NCBI GenBank assembly: GCA_017936665.1
Contig: JAGBFB010000014.1
Span: 1-64,000, forward strand
DNA from: Spirochaetaceae bacterium
GTDB lineage: Bacteria; Spirochaetota; Spirochaetia; Treponematales; Treponemataceae
Direction of reading: 5' to 3'
Length of the DNA: 64,000 nucleotides
Shown here: piece after piece, positions 8,235 to 15,592 of the stretch
Layout: each line of letters opens with the position of its first letter
Position numbering within the stretch: position 1 is the stretch's first letter
Notes under the pieces: model-generated
What the model saw: the letters and a program-made list of their open reading frames with translations, nothing else
Databases searched by the model: none
What the model was told of the DNA's origin: nothing
Position numbers and translations under genes: made by a program

Positions 8235-8280
8235 TATAATTTTATTATATATTATGATATATTGTCAATATAATTTTATT
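8235..8280 (-). promoter_or_regulatory. Candidate abiE operator/promoter with 12-bp direct repeats
   Basis: TATAATTTTATT occurs at 8235-8246 and again at 8269-8280, flanking a minus-strand TTGACA (8263-8268). A minus-strand TATAAT exists at 8249-8244 but only 13 bases from the TTGACA, so the pairing is imperfect. AbiEi proteins are known autorepressors; the repeats are candidate binding sites. Confidence 0.35.
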
Positions 8281-8518
8281 TTCAGTCAATAAAAGTGGAC
8301 AAAATACACCTTCAAATTTACAAATAATTAAACTTTTCGTAGAAAAATAAAGTGAAACTCTTAAATCTACGCAAGAAAATTACAAAAGTAGTCAAAATTG
8401 AAGGCATTTTAGAAAAATCAAAAATATCTAAAGGATATATACAATGCTCATGGCACCAAGGTCTAATAAAATATATTTTCTTATTATCTAATGGATTATA
8501 TTTCTTTTGTTTTAATAT

Positions 8519-8537
8519 GTTGACAAAATGTTTACAA
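8519..8537 (+). repeat. Left copy of the 19-bp repeat flanking the recombinase
   Basis: GTTGACAAAATGTTTACAA matches the copy at 9742-9760 in 18 of 19 bases. It lies 48 bases before the recombinase start. It could be an arm-type binding site or part of an attachment site; the repeat also contains an internal TTACA/TGACA duplication. Confidence 0.6.
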
Positions 8538-8584
8538 AAAAAATTTAATGATTTTAATCTTATTTTATACAAGGAATTTTTACT

Positions 8585-9733
8585 ATGGATTATCGATCTT
8601 ATTATTTAAGTTGCAGAAAACTTAAAACTGGAAAAAAAATGTACTATTTCTACGTTAGAAAATCTGATGGAAGTCGTTCTGTACCTCATTCTACTGGAAA
8701 ACGTAAAAAAAATGAAGCAATAAAATATTGCGAAACTTTAATTTCTTCAGGTAGATTGGATAAATCAGATGTTACAATCAAATCTTTTTCTAATAATTTT
8801 TTTTCAAAAGATGGTATTTGGTTTCAAACAAATCAAGCAAAAGGTTTGTCAAAAAATACTCTTGCAAATTATGAATACAGTTTAAAAAATAATATTTTAC
8901 CTTTTCTTGGAGGATATAAAATTTCAAGAATTACTCCTAATGTTATTCGTCAATGGGTTTTTGAATTAAAAGATTCTAAAGGTATGATAGATTCTTCCAT
9001 AAAGGTAAATTCTGGGGTTTTAAATATCATTTTAAATTCTGCTGTAGAAGAAAGAATTATAAACAGAAATCCAATGGAATTTGTACACATAAAAGGTGTG
9101 GGATTAAAAACTCGTAGAGCTTTCACTTTGTTTGAATTGGTAAAAATTTTAGATAACCTAACTTCTTCTCCAAAAACTTTACTTGCTTGTTATCTTTCTG
9201 CATTAACTGGTCTTAGGTTAGGGGAGGTATTGGGGCTTGAAAGAAAAAATATTTACAAAAATTATATTGATGTTAGTCAGCAGCATACTGTTTTTGGTGA
9301 AATTACAAGTCCAAAAACTCGTACTTCCCGTTATGTTACTATTCCTAAAAAGTTAAGTGTTTTGCTTGAATCTTCATTTTTTTCTTCATCTTCAGAATAT
9401 TTATTTGATAATGGGAATGGCAAAATATTAGCAAATTCTACTATACAAAGTGCATTTTTACGGAATTTCAAAAAACTCAATATTCATAGACAAGAAAAAC
9501 TTTCTTTTCACTCATTACGACATTTTTTCAACACATATCTAACAGAAAATGATATTTCTGAAAGAAAAATAAAAACTATTATGGGGCATTCTTCTGGTCT
9601 TGGAAGTATGACAGAACGATACACAACATGGAATCCTACAATGTTTAATGATGTTTTGAAAATTCAAAATGAATTGTGCGATAATCTTTCAGTTTTATTG
9701 GAAGATGAAACTAAAAAAATGCTTAATTTGTAA
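8585..9733 (+). CDS. Tyrosine recombinase/integrase
   Basis: A 382-residue phage-type integrase. The N-terminus (residues ~1-60) resembles an arm-binding domain with YYFYVRKSDGSRSVPHSTGK, followed by a SAM-like core-binding domain (about 75-170: KNTLANYEYSLKNNILPFLG). The catalytic domain has Arg211 (TGLRLGEVLGL), His309 and Arg312 (HSLRHFF), a MGHSSG histidine and the nucleophile Tyr346 (ERYTTW), so it appears complete. An AAGGA site precedes the ATG. It lies at the right end of the accessory DNA, the usual place for the integrase of an integrative element. It lacks the extra domain of integron integrases, as far as I can see. Confidence 0.9.
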   Translation: MDYRSYYLSCRKLKTGKKMYYFYVRKSDGSRSVPHSTGKRKKNEAIKYCETLISSGRLDKSDVTIKSFSNNFFSKDGIWFQTNQAKGLSKNTLANYEYSLKNNILPFLGGYKISRITPNVIRQWVFELKDSKGMIDSSIKVNSGVLNIILNSAVEERIINRNPMEFVHIKGVGLKTRRAFTLFELVKILDNLTSSPKTLLACYLSALTGLRLGEVLGLERKNIYKNYIDVSQQHTVFGEITSPKTRTSRYVTIPKKLSVLLESSFFSSSSEYLFDNGNGKILANSTIQSAFLRNFKKLNIHRQEKLSFHSLRHFFNTYLTENDISERKIKTIMGHSSGLGSMTERYTTWNPTMFNDVLKIQNELCDNLSVLLEDETKKMLNL

Positions 9734-9741
9734 TTTTTTGT

Positions 9742-9760
9742 GTTTACAAAATGTTTACAA
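9742..9760 (+). repeat. Right copy of the 19-bp repeat flanking the recombinase
   Basis: GTTTACAAAATGTTTACAA begins 9 bases after the recombinase stop codon and matches 8519-8537 except at one base. It is itself a near-tandem of TGTTTACA. It is a candidate core or arm site for the recombinase and a possible right limit of the island. Confidence 0.6.
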
Positions 9761-9790
9761 TTTTTTATACAATGACATTTTTTGTGTAAC

Positions 9791-9831
9791 TATAGAATTT
9801 TCTATATTTTTTTTTAAATGTATGATATAAT
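9791..9831 (+). promoter_or_regulatory. Pullulanase promoter with a palindromic operator candidate
   Basis: An extended -10 (TGA-TATAAT, with TATAAT at 9826-9831) precedes the pullulanase gene. Just upstream, at 9791-9806, TATAGAATTTTCTATA forms a palindrome with 7-bp arms overlapping where the -35 should be (no good -35 is visible). That layout suits a repressor or activator responding to alpha-glucans; the regulator is not in this window. Confidence 0.5.
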
Positions 9832-9864
9832 AAATCTACGATATTTTTTTAGGAGGAAGAGAAC

Positions 9865-12630
9865 ATGAAGCGTTCTTTTTGTGTTGTTGCAGTTGCTTTA
9901 TTGCTTGCTCTTTTGACAGGTTGTCTTGGAACAAGTAATGCTGCAGGTGGAAATGCAACAACTGTTGAACCTGGCTACTGGAAGTCAGATGCAAAACCTG
10001 AATTAGCAAAGGTTATTGAATTAAAAAATAGTATGAATATTGGAGACGACGAATTTGTTGTTTTCTATGTTCGTCCAGACAAAGATTATGAACCATGGGC
10101 CTTGTGGATTTGGGCTATAAAAGATGGTGACGGAAGTAAGGCTTGGGATTATTCTCAAAAATTCGAAGTAAAAGACGGAATTGCATATATGCGTTTCAAA
10201 AAAGATGGTTCTACAACTGGTGGAACAACTTTCATTGACGCAGATGGAAAAACAGGTCTTATCGTTCGTAAAGATTCTGGCTGGGATAAAGACTGTGCCG
10301 ATGACCGTATTTGGGACCAATCAGTTTCTAACACTTGTGTAATTTTCTCAGGAGATCAACAAACATATAATGTTGGTGAATACAAACCAAGATTTGTTGC
10401 TGCTCGTCTTGAATCAGAAGATACAATCGTTGCTCGTCTTAGCGATGGTTATGGATTGGATTTAAAACCAGGTACATCAAACTTTGTTGTTACAGAACCT
10501 AAAACAGGAAAAACATACGAAATTAAAGATGTTGTAAACGCAGATAGAACTCGTGAAAACAACTTTGCAACTCGTATTCGTGTTACACTTGCTGAAAATG
10601 TTAATGTAAACTATCCAATCGAAATTTCTCATCCTGTATTTGAATCTGCTTTCCAAGTTGATACTTCAGAATTTGCATGGAAAGCTGCTGAAAAAACAAT
10701 TCCAGGTAGTGATGTAAAACTTGGTTGTACTTATGATGCTTCAACAAACAAAGCTTCTTTTGTTCTTTGGGCTCCAACAAGTTCAGATGTAGTTCTTAAT
10801 CTTTACAACAAAGATGGATTAAAAGAACCTACAAAAACTGTTGCAATGACTTTTGATGCTGCTACAGGTGTTTGGACAGCTAATACAACTGATAATATCA
10901 ATGGTTGGTTCTATGATTACTCAGTTACAAATAGTCGTGGAACAAATAAAGCATTAGATCCTTATGCAAAATCTATGGCTGCTTACCGCAACGAAGGCGG
11001 AAGTGGACGTGCTGCTGTTGTAGATATCAACAGTGCAAAAGCTGGAAAAATGAGCAAAGACTATGTAAAACTTGCACAAAGAGAAGATGCTGTTATTTAC
11101 GAAGTTTCAGTTCGTGACTTTACAATCAGTCCTGATTCAGGTGTAAAAAATGCAAAAGGTTCTTACAAAGCATTTATCGAAAAACTTCCTTATTTGAAAG
11201 AACTTGGTGTAACTCACCTTCAAATCATGCCTGTTCTTAACTTCTATTATACAGATGAAACAAACAAAAAATATGAAGGAAATGGAACAGCTAATAATAA
11301 CAACTATAACTGGGGATACGACCCTCACAACTACTTTACACCAGAAGGTTGGTATTCTTCAGATCCTACAAATCCTTACTCACGTGTAAGTGAATTAAGA
11401 GAACTTGTTGACGCTGCTCATAGCTACGGATTAGGTGTTCTTCTTGATGTTGTATACAACCACATGGCAAATACAGCTCTTATGGAAGATATTGTTCCAG
11501 GTTACTACTTTAGAACAGCTAACGGAAAATTCACATCAAAATCAGGATGTGGAAATGACGTTGCATCAACTAGAGCAATGGTTCGTCGTCTTATTGTTGA
11601 ATCAACAAGCTACTGGGTAAAAGAATACAAAGTTGACGGTTTCCGTTTTGACTTAATGGGTCTTATTGATACAGAAACAATGTTCAAAGCATACGAAGAA
11701 TGTGCAAAAATCAACAAAGATACATTATTTGTAGGTGAAGGTTGGTCAATGTACAATGGTCCATCTGGAACATTCGGTATGGAACAAAAACAAGTTTCAA
11801 AAACAGATAGCATTTCAGTTTTCAACGATGAACTTCGTGACGCTGTAAAAGCAGGTGGATTTAACGAAGGTGGAAAAGGATTTATTACAGGAAAAGTAAC
11901 AGCTCCTTCTTACCTTGTTTCAAATATTCTTGGTATTCCAAAGCGAAACTACAAAGCTGACGATCCAGGAGATAGCGTTCAATATCTTGTTTGTCATGAT
12001 GGTTTAACTCTTCATGATAATATTTTCAATAACACTCCACTTAATGAATCAATTCCTGCAGAAAAAGCAGAAGGTATCAAGCGAATTAAGATGGGTAACT
12101 TCATCTCAACAACTGTACAAGGTGTTGCTTTCTTCCATGCTGGACAAGAAAGAGGTCGTTCAAAACCAAAACTAAATGCTACAACTGAATTAACAGGAAA
12201 CTTTGTAAGAAATAGTTATGATGCTTCTGATAATATCAACCAAATTGTATGGAAATTAGATTCTGATTATCAAGGTCTTCTTGACTATACAAAAGGTCTT
12301 ATCGAAATGCGCAAAAATACTTCTGCTTTCCGTTTAGGAACAAGAGAAGCAGTTGAAGCAAATTCAGTAATTCTTGAAGAAGTAACAGCTGGTTTGGACA
12401 ATGTAATTGCATACTCAGTTAAAGCTGATGGATATACATATTACGTTGTTATGAACGGAACAAAAGATAGTGCTACTGTAAATGTTGGTGCTTCTATGGC
12501 AAATGCAGAAGTTCTTGCTGATAGCGTAAAAGCAGGAAGCAAAGCAATCGCTTCACCAAAAGGTGTAAGTGTTGCAGATACTTCTATTACTGTAGATGGT
12601 TTAACATGTACAGTTGTTCGTGTAAAATAA
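9865..12630 (+). CDS. pulA: Lipoprotein pullulanase, type I (GH13)
   Basis: A 921-residue debranching enzyme that hydrolyses alpha-1,6 links in pullulan and branched starch. The signal peptide ends in the lipobox LLTGC (Cys20), so it is membrane-anchored, probably at the surface. Order: a pullulanase-associated/CBM41-like domain (about 60-120, with WALWIWAIKDGDG), a linking beta domain, CBM48 (about 285-390, SFVLWAPTSSDVVLNLY) and the GH13 barrel (about 405-820). The family signature YNWGYDPHNYF is at about 480, the nucleophile Asp at about 596 (FRFDLMG), the acid Glu at about 624 (VGEGW) and CHDG near 710. A strong AGGAGG site precedes the ATG. It belongs with the outer-membrane and CBM lipoproteins at 1-3.2 kb and with malQ. 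Confidence 0.95.
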   Translation: MKRSFCVVAVALLLALLTGCLGTSNAAGGNATTVEPGYWKSDAKPELAKVIELKNSMNIGDDEFVVFYVRPDKDYEPWALWIWAIKDGDGSKAWDYSQKFEVKDGIAYMRFKKDGSTTGGTTFIDADGKTGLIVRKDSGWDKDCADDRIWDQSVSNTCVIFSGDQQTYNVGEYKPRFVAARLESEDTIVARLSDGYGLDLKPGTSNFVVTEPKTGKTYEIKDVVNADRTRENNFATRIRVTLAENVNVNYPIEISHPVFESAFQVDTSEFAWKAAEKTIPGSDVKLGCTYDASTNKASFVLWAPTSSDVVLNLYNKDGLKEPTKTVAMTFDAATGVWTANTTDNINGWFYDYSVTNSRGTNKALDPYAKSMAAYRNEGGSGRAAVVDINSAKAGKMSKDYVKLAQREDAVIYEVSVRDFTISPDSGVKNAKGSYKAFIEKLPYLKELGVTHLQIMPVLNFYYTDETNKKYEGNGTANNNNYNWGYDPHNYFTPEGWYSSDPTNPYSRVSELRELVDAAHSYGLGVLLDVVYNHMANTALMEDIVPGYYFRTANGKFTSKSGCGNDVASTRAMVRRLIVESTSYWVKEYKVDGFRFDLMGLIDTETMFKAYEECAKINKDTLFVGEGWSMYNGPSGTFGMEQKQVSKTDSISVFNDELRDAVKAGGFNEGGKGFITGKVTAPSYLVSNILGIPKRNYKADDPGDSVQYLVCHDGLTLHDNIFNNTPLNESIPAEKAEGIKRIKMGNFISTTVQGVAFFHAGQERGRSKPKLNATTELTGNFVRNSYDASDNINQIVWKLDSDYQGLLDYTKGLIEMRKNTSAFRLGTREAVEANSVILEEVTAGLDNVIAYSVKADGYTYYVVMNGTKDSATVNVGASMANAEVLADSVKAGSKAIASPKGVSVADTSITVDGLTCTVVRVK

Positions 12631-12674
12631 TTTAGTTTTTACTAAAAAAAATATCACCTTAAAAAGTGATAAAG

Positions 12675-12723
12675 ACACCTACCAAAATTGAATTATTTTT
12701 CGGTTTTTGGTAGGTGTTTTTTT
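12675..12723 (+). terminator. Terminator after the pullulanase gene
   Basis: A 13-bp perfect stem (ACACCTACCAAAA at 12675-12687 with 12705-12717) is followed by a run of seven T. Confidence 0.9.
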
Positions 12724-12736
12724 ATTTAAATTGAAT

Positions 12737-12918
12737 TTAGTTTGATTCTGAATTAAGTTCAGAATGACAATGTTTTTTATGCTAGATTTAGTTAGATTCT
12801 GAATCAAGTTCAGAATGACAATGTTTTTTATGCTAGATTTAGTTAGATTCTGAATCAAGTTCAGAATGACGAGTTTTTTTTGTTAAGAGTTTTGTCATGC
12901 TGAATTTATTTCAGCATC
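12737..12918. repeat. Three tandem 51-bp repeats plus a half-palindrome of the dispersed repeat family
   Basis: The core GATTCTGAATCAAGTTCAGA starts at 12744, 12795 and 12846, an exact 51-base period, with only a few substitutions in the first copy. Each core contains a TTCTGAA/TTCAGAA stem. At 12893 a related element in the other orientation, CATGCTGAATTTATTTCAGC, completes the set. The same families recur at 21.76-21.92 and 46.17-46.21 kb. This fills the 344-base gap between the pullulanase and malQ together with the two terminators; no gene is present. Confidence 0.85.
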
Positions 12919-12955
12919 TAAAAAAAAGAGCCATCTAAAAAATAGACAGCTCTTT
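12918..12955 (-). terminator. Terminator of malQ
   Basis: AAAGAGC (12925-12931) pairs with GCTCTTT (12949-12955), with an inner ATCTA/TAGA pairing. On the minus strand the stem is followed by a U tract read from the A run at 12919-12927. Confidence 0.75.
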
Positions 12956-12974
12956 ATATCATTTTTGCAAAAAA

Positions 12975-14543
12975 TTATGCTTTGTTTCTTCCGTAAAGAA
13001 CGCTCATTTCTTTAAGCCATAAAGCTTTTTCTGCACTAAACATTTCAGGAGTCATTCTCCATTGCCAGTTGATTCCACCAGTTGTAGAAGGAACATTCAT
13101 TCTTCCTTCGCTACCGATTGCAAAAATATCTTGCATTGGAATAACAGCATATTTTGCAACAGAAGCAAAGGCTGCTCTAATTAAAGCAGGGCAGAGTTGT
13201 TCATCAGTAATTGTAACTCCTGGTGTACAAGCTCCAAGATATTTTCTGATTAAGTCTCTTTCTTCTGGTTTTGCACTATTTAACCAACCCTGCATTGTTT
13301 CGTTGTCGTGGGTTCCTGTGTAAACAACAAAGTTGCTTCCGTATTCGTGAGGAAGGAAAGCATTTGTCAAAGCACCAGCTTTTTCTTCATTTACATCAAA
13401 TGCAAATTGAAGAACCTTCATTCCTGGAAGTTCAAAATCATCTCTTAAAGCAGCAACTCCATCAGTGATTACACCTAAGTCTTCTGCAATAATTGGAATA
13501 TCTCCAAGTTCTTCTTTGATTTTGTTGAATAAGTCATGGTCTGGACCTGGAATCCATTTTCCGTTAATAGCAGTTTCTTCTCCTGCTGGAACTGACCAGT
13601 AAGCTTCAAATCCACGGAAGTGGTCAATTCTTACAAAGTCAACAACAGATGTCATGGCTTTTATTCTATCAATCCACCATTTGTAACCTGTTTTTTTCAT
13701 TTCATCCCAATTGTAAAGAGGATTTCCCCAAAGCTGACCTGTAGCACTGAAATAATCAGGTGGAACTCCTGCAACTGCTGTAGATTTTCCATCCTTATCA
13801 AGTTGGAATAAGTTTTGGTTAGCCCAAACGTCAGCTGAGTCAGATGCAACAAAGATTGGAATATCACCAATAATAGAAATTCCTTTTGAATTTGCGTATT
13901 CTTTTAATTTTTTCCATTGAGAGAAGAAAAAGTATTGAATTACTTTGTGAACTTCTGTCTCTTTTACATGACTTGCATGCCAATCTGAAACTGCTTTTGG
14001 CTGATGTGTTGCTAAATCTTTTGGCCAATAGTTACTCCACATTGCACCAAATCTATCTTCTTCTTGTGCTTTAGCGTCATAATATTCTTTTATGCTCATA
14101 AAGATTGCATAATTATCTAACCAAGAAGCGTTGTCATTTTTGAATGCTTCGTATAAATCTCTGTCTTCTTTTGCACAAGAATCTAAAAATTGAGAAGCTG
14201 CAGTTTTTAAGACAGGAATTTTCCACCAAACAACTGAACCAAAATCAACATAACCTGAATTTTTTATGTAATCTGGTGGTGTAATTTGCTCTTGTGAAAT
14301 CCAACCTTTTTCTTTTAACATATCAAGGTCTATCATTAAAGGATTTCCAGCAAAGGTAGAAAATGATGCATAAGGAGAATCGCCATATCCTGTTGGTCCG
14401 ATAGGAAGAATCTGCCACAATGTTTGATTTGCAGAGGCGAGCCAATCAACAAACTTATATGCTTGTTTACCAATAGTTCCAATACCCGGTGTTTCCGGTA
14501 ACGATGTAGGATGCAGCAAAATGCCGCTAGATCTGATATTCAT
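12975..14543 (-). CDS. malQ: 4-alpha-glucanotransferase (amylomaltase)
   Basis: A 522-residue cytosolic GH77 enzyme that transfers alpha-1,4-glucan segments between maltodextrins and releases glucose. The N-terminal RSSGILLHPTSLPETPGIGT and GPTGYGDSPYASFSTFAGNP are typical. The catalytic Asp lies in VRIDHFRGFEAYW, the acid Glu in IIAEDLG, and the third carboxylate in YTGTHDNETMQGW. The length is normal for the bacterial (non-MalQ-extended) type. It is convergent with the pullulanase gene and would take up the products of starch debranching once inside the cell. Confidence 0.96.
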   Translation of the reverse strand: MNIRSSGILLHPTSLPETPGIGTIGKQAYKFVDWLASANQTLWQILPIGPTGYGDSPYASFSTFAGNPLMIDLDMLKEKGWISQEQITPPDYIKNSGYVDFGSVVWWKIPVLKTAASQFLDSCAKEDRDLYEAFKNDNASWLDNYAIFMSIKEYYDAKAQEEDRFGAMWSNYWPKDLATHQPKAVSDWHASHVKETEVHKVIQYFFFSQWKKLKEYANSKGISIIGDIPIFVASDSADVWANQNLFQLDKDGKSTAVAGVPPDYFSATGQLWGNPLYNWDEMKKTGYKWWIDRIKAMTSVVDFVRIDHFRGFEAYWSVPAGEETAINGKWIPGPDHDLFNKIKEELGDIPIIAEDLGVITDGVAALRDDFELPGMKVLQFAFDVNEEKAGALTNAFLPHEYGSNFVVYTGTHDNETMQGWLNSAKPEERDLIRKYLGACTPGVTITDEQLCPALIRAAFASVAKYAVIPMQDIFAIGSEGRMNVPSTTGGINWQWRMTPEMFSAEKALWLKEMSVLYGRNKA

Positions 14544-14610
14544 AGTGAATACATTATATCACATTTTACAGCTATTCACAAGGAAATTTTAAAAAAAGAA
14601 ATGATTGAAA

Positions 14611-14644
14611 AAAAAGAAAGGACTGCCAACAAATCGACAGTCCT
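14611..14644 (-). terminator. Terminator of the RecA-like ATPase gene
   Basis: AGGACTG (14619-14625) pairs with CAGTCCT (14638-14644). The A run before it reads as a U tract on the minus strand. Confidence 0.75.
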
Positions 14645-14666
14645 CATAGTTTATCACAAGGTAAAC

Positions 14667-15347
14667 TTATTTTTCAGCAATTAAAAGTGTTTTTGAATCT
14701 AATTTAAGATTTGAAACTTCAACTTTTTCATCTCTTAATTTTAAAACTTTCATTTCGATTGCGTCTGGTTTTTGTTCAAGATAAATAACTGCATCAACAT
14801 AAGTTGCAACATTTTCTGGTAGCATATCCTTTAAGTTTTCCGCATCTGTACTTACACCAAACCAAAGTACAATTCCAGCTTCTATTGCGTAATCTTTTAA
14901 TGTTTTAATTGAATCAGCTGATACTCTAGAAAAATCAAGTCCATCAATAAGGATACAATCTGTTGCAATCCCACCTGCAGCTAAAGCTTTTAGTGTATTA
15001 ACAATTTGTTCTCCTGTAACGCTATCTTGGTTAAAGTTTAAGATAACTCTTTTTTTCAATGTATCTGCTTTTAATTCTGTTGCGTTATTGATATTTTTTT
15101 TCTTTGTGATTTCATTAAAAATATCTTCGTACCAAGTCATAGAAAAATCTGAATTTTGGTTAAAAGAAATATGAACAACATGTTTATCTTGAAAAAGTTT
15201 ATCCAATCCAATTTGTACCAAAACAGAAGTTTTTCCCAATCCTTTCTTTGAAGTTAAAGCTCCAATTTCACCAGATTTTAATCCGCCATTTGTTGCGTTT
15301 TCAAAAAAACGAACAGGGCTTCTATCTACAAGTTCTTGTTTTACCAT
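14667..15347 (-). CDS. RecA-superfamily (KaiC/RadA-like) P-loop ATPase
   Basis: I place the start at 15347 because GGAGG at 15353-15357 lies 5 bases upstream; an upstream ATG at 15383 has no such site. The 226-residue protein has a Walker A-like motif TSKKGLGKTSVLVQIG (about residues 32-47) and a Walker B-like strand TDCILIDGLDFS (about 129-140), the fold of RecA/KaiC/DnaB ATPases without extra domains. The C-terminus (DAVIYLEQKPDAIEMKVLKLR) resembles the end of a RadA/KaiC core. No zinc finger or Lon-like domain is present, so it is not a full RadA. The function is unknown; it lies alone between malQ and fusA. Confidence 0.65.
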   Translation of the reverse strand: MVKQELVDRSPVRFFENATNGGLKSGEIGALTSKKGLGKTSVLVQIGLDKLFQDKHVVHISFNQNSDFSMTWYEDIFNEITKKKNINNATELKADTLKKRVILNFNQDSVTGEQIVNTLKALAAGGIATDCILIDGLDFSRVSADSIKTLKDYAIEAGIVLWFGVSTDAENLKDMLPENVATYVDAVIYLEQKPDAIEMKVLKLRDEKVEVSNLKLDSKTLLIAEK

Positions 15348-15380
15348 AAGTTCCTCCAATGAATAGTAAAAAGTAAGTGA

Positions 15381-15419
15381 CAAAGTTTTGCTTGTAACAA
15401 TATTGTAAGTAAAACTTTG
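15381..15419. repeat. Long inverted repeat upstream of the RecA-like gene
   Basis: CAAAGTTTTGCTT (15381-15393) and AAGTAAAACTTTG (15407-15419) are 13-base arms with a single mismatch, 34 bases before the chosen start. The centre also holds the palindrome ACAATATTGT. A further perfect 9-bp inverted pair (CTTTTTAAG at 15425-15433 and 15449-15457) lies next to it. These may be an operator or a 5'-UTR hairpin. Confidence 0.55.
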
Positions 15420-15517
15420 ATTCGCTTTTTAAGACTTAAAGTTTTTTTCTTAAAAAGTATTTTTCATATATTCAATTTTACTATATAAAGTTGAATAATG
15501 CAAACTTTATTTTTTAA

Positions 15518-15564
15518 AAATAAAAAGGTCGCTAACAAAATTTTCATTTTATCGGCGACCTTTT
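15518..15564 (-). terminator. Terminator of fusA
   Basis: AAAAGGTCGC (15523-15532) pairs with GCGACCTTTT (15555-15564). The A-rich 15516-15526 stretch reads as a U tract on the minus strand. Confidence 0.8.
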
Positions 15565-15592
15565 GGTAGTTCAAAAAAGTTTATTTTCTAAA

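Larger units (their letters stand above)
8201..8584. other. Divergent intergenic region between abiEi and the recombinase
   Basis: This 384-base gap holds no convincing gene; an 85-codon frame at 8352-8609 lacks a ribosome site and overlaps the recombinase. Its left part contains the likely abiE promoter with a minus-strand TTGACA (8268-8263) between two copies of TATAATTTTATT. Its right part contains one copy of the recombinase-flanking repeat (8519-8537). Confidence 0.6.

Noticed and set aside
8352-8609. 85-codon open frame upstream of the recombinase
   Set aside because: No ribosome site, low-complexity hydrophobic translation, and it overlaps the start of the recombinase in another frame.
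8585-9733. Integron integrase
   Set aside because: The protein looks like a phage-type integrase with an arm-binding domain; the extra IntI domain and attC sites were not recognised.
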